A stretch of DNA of 33,385 bases from Sulfurospirillum sp964441765. Lineage in GTDB: Bacteria > Campylobacterota > Campylobacteria > Campylobacterales > Sulfurospirillaceae. Below the pieces are notes generated by a model. The model saw nothing but the letters and a program-made list of their open reading frames with translations. It was not told where the DNA came from and did not search any database. Below are positions 30,610-33,385 of this stretch, one piece after another (within the stretch, counting starts at the first letter, position 1; the number at the start of each line of letters is the position of its first letter). The stretch is from positions 1 through 33,385 of the forward strand of contig CAYTVI010000015.1 in the NCBI GenBank assembly GCA_964441765.1, read 5' to 3'. A program made the position numbers and the translations under genes.

Positions 30610-31467
30610 TTGAATTCAAAATATTTAATAGAACACTTTGAAAACTTCTTAAAAAAAGAACTTCCAGAAGTTAAGAGCTTTCATCCTCATTTTAACCAAG
30701 CACTCGGTGAGATGCTTGACGTTGGGGGAAAGCGATTTCGTCCATTATTGCTCTTAAGCGTTGTGCAAAGTACTCGTCCTTTGTTGCTTAACAATGCTTT
30801 ACATGTAGCGCTTGGTTTAGAGATGATGCATACCTACTCGCTCATTCACGATGACCTTCCATGTATGGACAATGCAGCACTTCGCAGAGGTCATCCGACA
30901 TTACATGTAACGTATGATGAGACAACGGCTGTTTTAATTGGGGATGCCCTGAATACCCATGCGTTTGCTTGTATCGCTCATGCACCACTTAGTGCGCAGA
31001 CTCGCATTGAGCTTGTCGATATTCTCTCCCGTGATGCTGGGATTGATGGGATGATTTTGGGACAAGCACTTGATTGTTTTTTTGAAGATAAACGTTTAGA
31101 CGTTGAGCAATTGAGCTTTTTACATGTACACAAAACGGCTAAACTCATTGCGGCATCGCTTTTAATGGGCGCAGTGATTTGTGAGCTAGATAAAGCAACG
31201 CAAGAAGCACTTTATGCTTTTGGAATGAAGCTTGGGTTACTCTTTCAAGTGCAAGATGACATCATCGATGCAACGCTTTCTTCTGAGGAAGCGGGAAAAC
31301 CCACGAACAATGATGGGCATAAAAACTCTTTTGTCAATCTTTTAGGATTAAAGGGTGCGCAAGAGCAAAAGCAAAAGCTTTTAAGAGAGTTAGATACCGA
31401 GTTGGACAAACTCGATACGACATTATCAGGATGCCTTAAAAGCATCGTGAGTGATTATTTTAAATAA
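30610..31467 (+). CDS. ispA: Farnesyl (polyprenyl) diphosphate synthase
   Basis: The 285-residue trans-prenyltransferase has the first Asp-rich motif DDLPCMD (81-87) and the second DDIID (216-220), with GGKRFRP (39-45) before them. It joins isoprenyl units to make farnesyl diphosphate for quinone and undecaprenyl lipids. The start is TTG at 30610, preceded by AAGGG; no ATG gives the conserved N-terminus. Three LHV codon runs (65-67, 99-101, 171-173) all use ACATGT: one is an exact TTACATGTAA, two match 9 of 10. Confidence 0.94.
   Translation: MNSKYLIEHFENFLKKELPEVKSFHPHFNQALGEMLDVGGKRFRPLLLLSVVQSTRPLLLNNALHVALGLEMMHTYSLIHDDLPCMDNAALRRGHPTLHVTYDETTAVLIGDALNTHAFACIAHAPLSAQTRIELVDILSRDAGIDGMILGQALDCFFEDKRLDVEQLSFLHVHKTAKLIAASLLMGAVICELDKATQEALYAFGMKLGLLFQVQDDIIDATLSSEEAGKPTNNDGHKNSFVNLLGLKGAQEQKQKLLRELDTELDKLDTTLSGCLKSIVSDYFK
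30799..30808. repeat. Near copy of the palindrome in ispA (1)
   Basis: TTACATGTAG, nine of ten bases. It is read as LHVA. Confidence 0.6.
30901..30910. repeat. TTACATGTAA palindrome in ispA (2)
   Basis: Exact decamer, read as LHVT. Confidence 0.85.
31120..31129. repeat. Near copy of the palindrome in ispA (3)
   Basis: TTACATGTAC, nine of ten bases. It is read as LHVH. Confidence 0.6.
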
Positions 31468-31484
31468 GACGTTGAGGAATTCAA

Positions 31485-33385
31485 ATGGAAAATAAAAAAA
31501 TGTTAAAAAAACAAGCTGATACGATTCGATTTTTGGCAGCAGATATGGTACAACAAGCCAACAGCGGGCATCCGGGTGCGCCTATGGGACTAGCCGATAT
31601 TGTAACAATTTTAGCGCGCCACATCAGCCACAATCCCAAAAATCCAAAATGGCTCAACCGTGACCGTTTGGTTTTCAGCGGTGGGCATGCTTCCGCACTC
31701 ATTTATTCATTTTTACACCTTACAGGGTATGATGTAAGCATTGATGATTTAAAGCAATTTAGACAACTAGGCAGTAAAACACCAGGGCATCCTGAATACC
31801 ATGATGTCCCAGGCGTTGAAGTAACCACTGGACCTTTAGGTCAAGGTATCACCAACGCAGTGGGTTTTGCTATGGCGGCGAAGTATGCGGGAAATATTTT
31901 AAACACCAAAGAAGCTTCTGTCATTACGCATAAAGTCTATTGTTTGTGTGGTGATGGCGACTTGCAAGAGGGTATTAGTTATGAAGCATGTTCTTTAGCA
32001 GGACACTTGAGTTTAGATAACCTTGTCATTATTTATGATTCCAATGCGATTACGATTGAGGGCGATACCTCTATTGCGTGGAGCGAAGATGTGAAGCATC
32101 GTTTTGAAGCACAAGGCTGGGAAGTCTCGCGTATTGATGGGCATAATTACGATGAAATTAATGCGGTTTTAGAACAAGCCAAAGAGCAAACAAAACCTTA
32201 TTTGATTATTGCCGATACAACCATTGCCAAAGGTGCGTGCGAGATGGAAGGAAGCCATCATGCGCATGGAGCACCTCTTGGATGCGATGAGATTAAAAAT
32301 TCTAAAATCAAAGCAGGGTTTGATCCTGAAGCTCATTTTGCGGTTAGCGAAGATGTGAAAGCGCGTTTTGCTTGTGCGGTTGAAAAGGGTGATTTAGCAG
32401 AAGCTCAGTGGAATAAAATGATAGCTTCAGGGCTTAATAGCGAGCAAAAAGCGTTACTCGAAAAATTATTAAATCCAGATGTTGCAAAAATCGAATGGCC
32501 TACGTTTGAAAGTGATGTGGCAACACGCGATAGCAATGGAAAAATTATCAATGCCATCGCTAAAGCACTTCCAGGATTCATCGGTGGAAGTGCGGATTTA
32601 GGACCATCGAATAAAAGTGAACTGGGTGGTATGGGAGATTTCCCTTATGGTCGCAATATCCACTTTGGGATTCGTGAACATGCTATGGGTGCGATTAGCA
32701 ATGCGTTTGCGCTTTACGGTCTTTTCTTACCGTTTAGTGCGACATTTTTTATCTTTAGTGATTATCTCAAACCCTCCGTGCGCTTAGCCGCTTTGATGGG
32801 ACTTAAAAACTTCTATATTTGGACACATGATAGCATTGGTGTGGGGGAAGATGGTCCAACGCATCAGCCGATTGAACAACTGAGCCAATTTAGAGCGTTG
32901 CCAAATTTCTACGTTTATCGCCCGTGCGATGGTAGAGAAAATGTCAAAGCATGGCAAAAAGCACTTTCGATGCAAGCCCCAGCAGCATTTGTTTGTTCAC
33001 GTCAAAAACTCAAAGCGCTTAAAGATGATAGAGCGTATGGGGATGTGGAAAATGGTGGATATTTACTCACGAAGCGTGACAATGCTACGCTCACCTTGAT
33101 GGCAAGTGGAAGCGAAGTTTTTACCGCCCTTCAAACAGGATGCCGTTTGGCAAAACTAGGCATTGCTGCCAATATCGTGAGTGTTCCATGTTTTGATTTG
33201 TTTGTAGAGCAAGACAAAGCGTATATTGATGCGGTGATTGATCCAAAGACTAAAGTCGTGGCTATTGAGGCGAGTGCGGGTGTGGAGTGGTACCGATTTG
33301 CTGATGAAGTTATTGGGATGAAACGTTTTGGTGCGAGTGGACCGGCTGAATTGTTATTTGAAAAATTTGGCTTAACACCAGATAC
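31485..33385 (+). CDS. tkt: Transketolase, 3' end cut by the window edge
   Basis: The frame opens at the ATG at 31485 (GAGGA 7 bases before) and runs 633 codons to the edge with no stop; family members are about 640-660 residues, so only the last few are missing. It has the thiamine diphosphate region GDGDLQEGISYEA...IIYDSN (the motif GDG then N), SGHPGAPMG near the start and GEDGPTHQPIEQL in the pyrimidine-binding domain. It moves two-carbon units in the non-oxidative pentose phosphate pathway. It is 17 bases after ispA and probably co-transcribed. No frameshift is seen. Confidence 0.96.
   Translation, partial: MENKKMLKKQADTIRFLAADMVQQANSGHPGAPMGLADIVTILARHISHNPKNPKWLNRDRLVFSGGHASALIYSFLHLTGYDVSIDDLKQFRQLGSKTPGHPEYHDVPGVEVTTGPLGQGITNAVGFAMAAKYAGNILNTKEASVITHKVYCLCGDGDLQEGISYEACSLAGHLSLDNLVIIYDSNAITIEGDTSIAWSEDVKHRFEAQGWEVSRIDGHNYDEINAVLEQAKEQTKPYLIIADTTIAKGACEMEGSHHAHGAPLGCDEIKNSKIKAGFDPEAHFAVSEDVKARFACAVEKGDLAEAQWNKMIASGLNSEQKALLEKLLNPDVAKIEWPTFESDVATRDSNGKIINAIAKALPGFIGGSADLGPSNKSELGGMGDFPYGRNIHFGIREHAMGAISNAFALYGLFLPFSATFFIFSDYLKPSVRLAALMGLKNFYIWTHDSIGVGEDGPTHQPIEQLSQFRALPNFYVYRPCDGRENVKAWQKALSMQAPAAFVCSRQKLKALKDDRAYGDVENGGYLLTKRDNATLTLMASGSEVFTALQTGCRLAKLGIAANIVSVPCFDLFVEQDKAYIDAVIDPKTKVVAIEASAGVEWYRFADEVIGMKRFGASGPAELLFEKFGLTPD

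Noticed and set aside
1..33385. CRISPR array, tRNA, rRNA, prophage or complete insertion sequence
   Set aside because: No regularly spaced repeats, no cloverleaf or rRNA signatures and no transposase, integrase or phage genes were recognised.

Overview
The window looks like a chromosomal segment from a Campylobacterota (epsilonproteobacterial) genome, most likely a Sulfurospirillum-type free-living relative. The support is: the merged S10-spc-alpha ribosomal gene cluster without rpmD (L30) or adk, an epsilon-type cytochrome bc complex with a di-haem PetC, a short MurE, low G+C, and strong similarity of protein style to that group. The genus is an inference; I could not run a search.

Layout. 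(1) 1-3.0 kb: start of an unidentified minus-strand gene cut by the left edge, then two overlapping minus-strand HD-GYP genes (cyclic-di-GMP turnover). (2) 3.1-4.7 kb: an outer-membrane porin with its terminator, then a 333-base stretch without a recognised gene that holds a folded element, a possible 35-codon ORF and one copy of a 26-base repeat. (3) 4.7-7.6 kb, minus strand: petC, petB, petA and a small cytochrome c, an operon for quinol to cytochrome c electron transfer. (4) 7.7-12.4 kb: rnc-aroC on plus, rnhB on minus, a PP2C phosphatase/GHKL kinase fusion on plus, and an AAA_14-type ATPase on minus; both convergent pairs overlap at their stop codons. (5) 12.6-26.4 kb: 28 plus-strand genes in one run from rpsJ to rplQ, covering ribosomal proteins, SecY, methionine aminopeptidase, IF-1 and RNA polymerase alpha, with a good promoter in front and a strong hairpin terminator behind. 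An internal promoter and structured leader sit before rpmJ. (6) 26.6-33.4 kb, plus strand: an NFU-type Fe-S protein, a TPR-like protein, murE, panD, a YbaB/EbfC protein, a PDZ-repeat secreted protein, ispA, and tkt (cut by the right edge). These are housekeeping genes with close spacing.

The most unusual signal is not a gene. The 10-base palindrome TTACATGTAA occurs 13 times exactly, where about 0.1 would be expected by chance for this base composition. It lies in both coding and intergenic DNA, accounts for most ACATGT hexamers in the window, and is absent from the ribosomal-protein genes. It looks like a genome-wide iterated motif of unknown role. A second, weaker signal is an exact 26-base pyrimidine-rich box present twice in the same orientation, each time followed by a hairpin that would bury a Shine-Dalgarno sequence or start codon. 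No CRISPR array, tRNA, rRNA, complete insertion sequence or prophage gene was seen.
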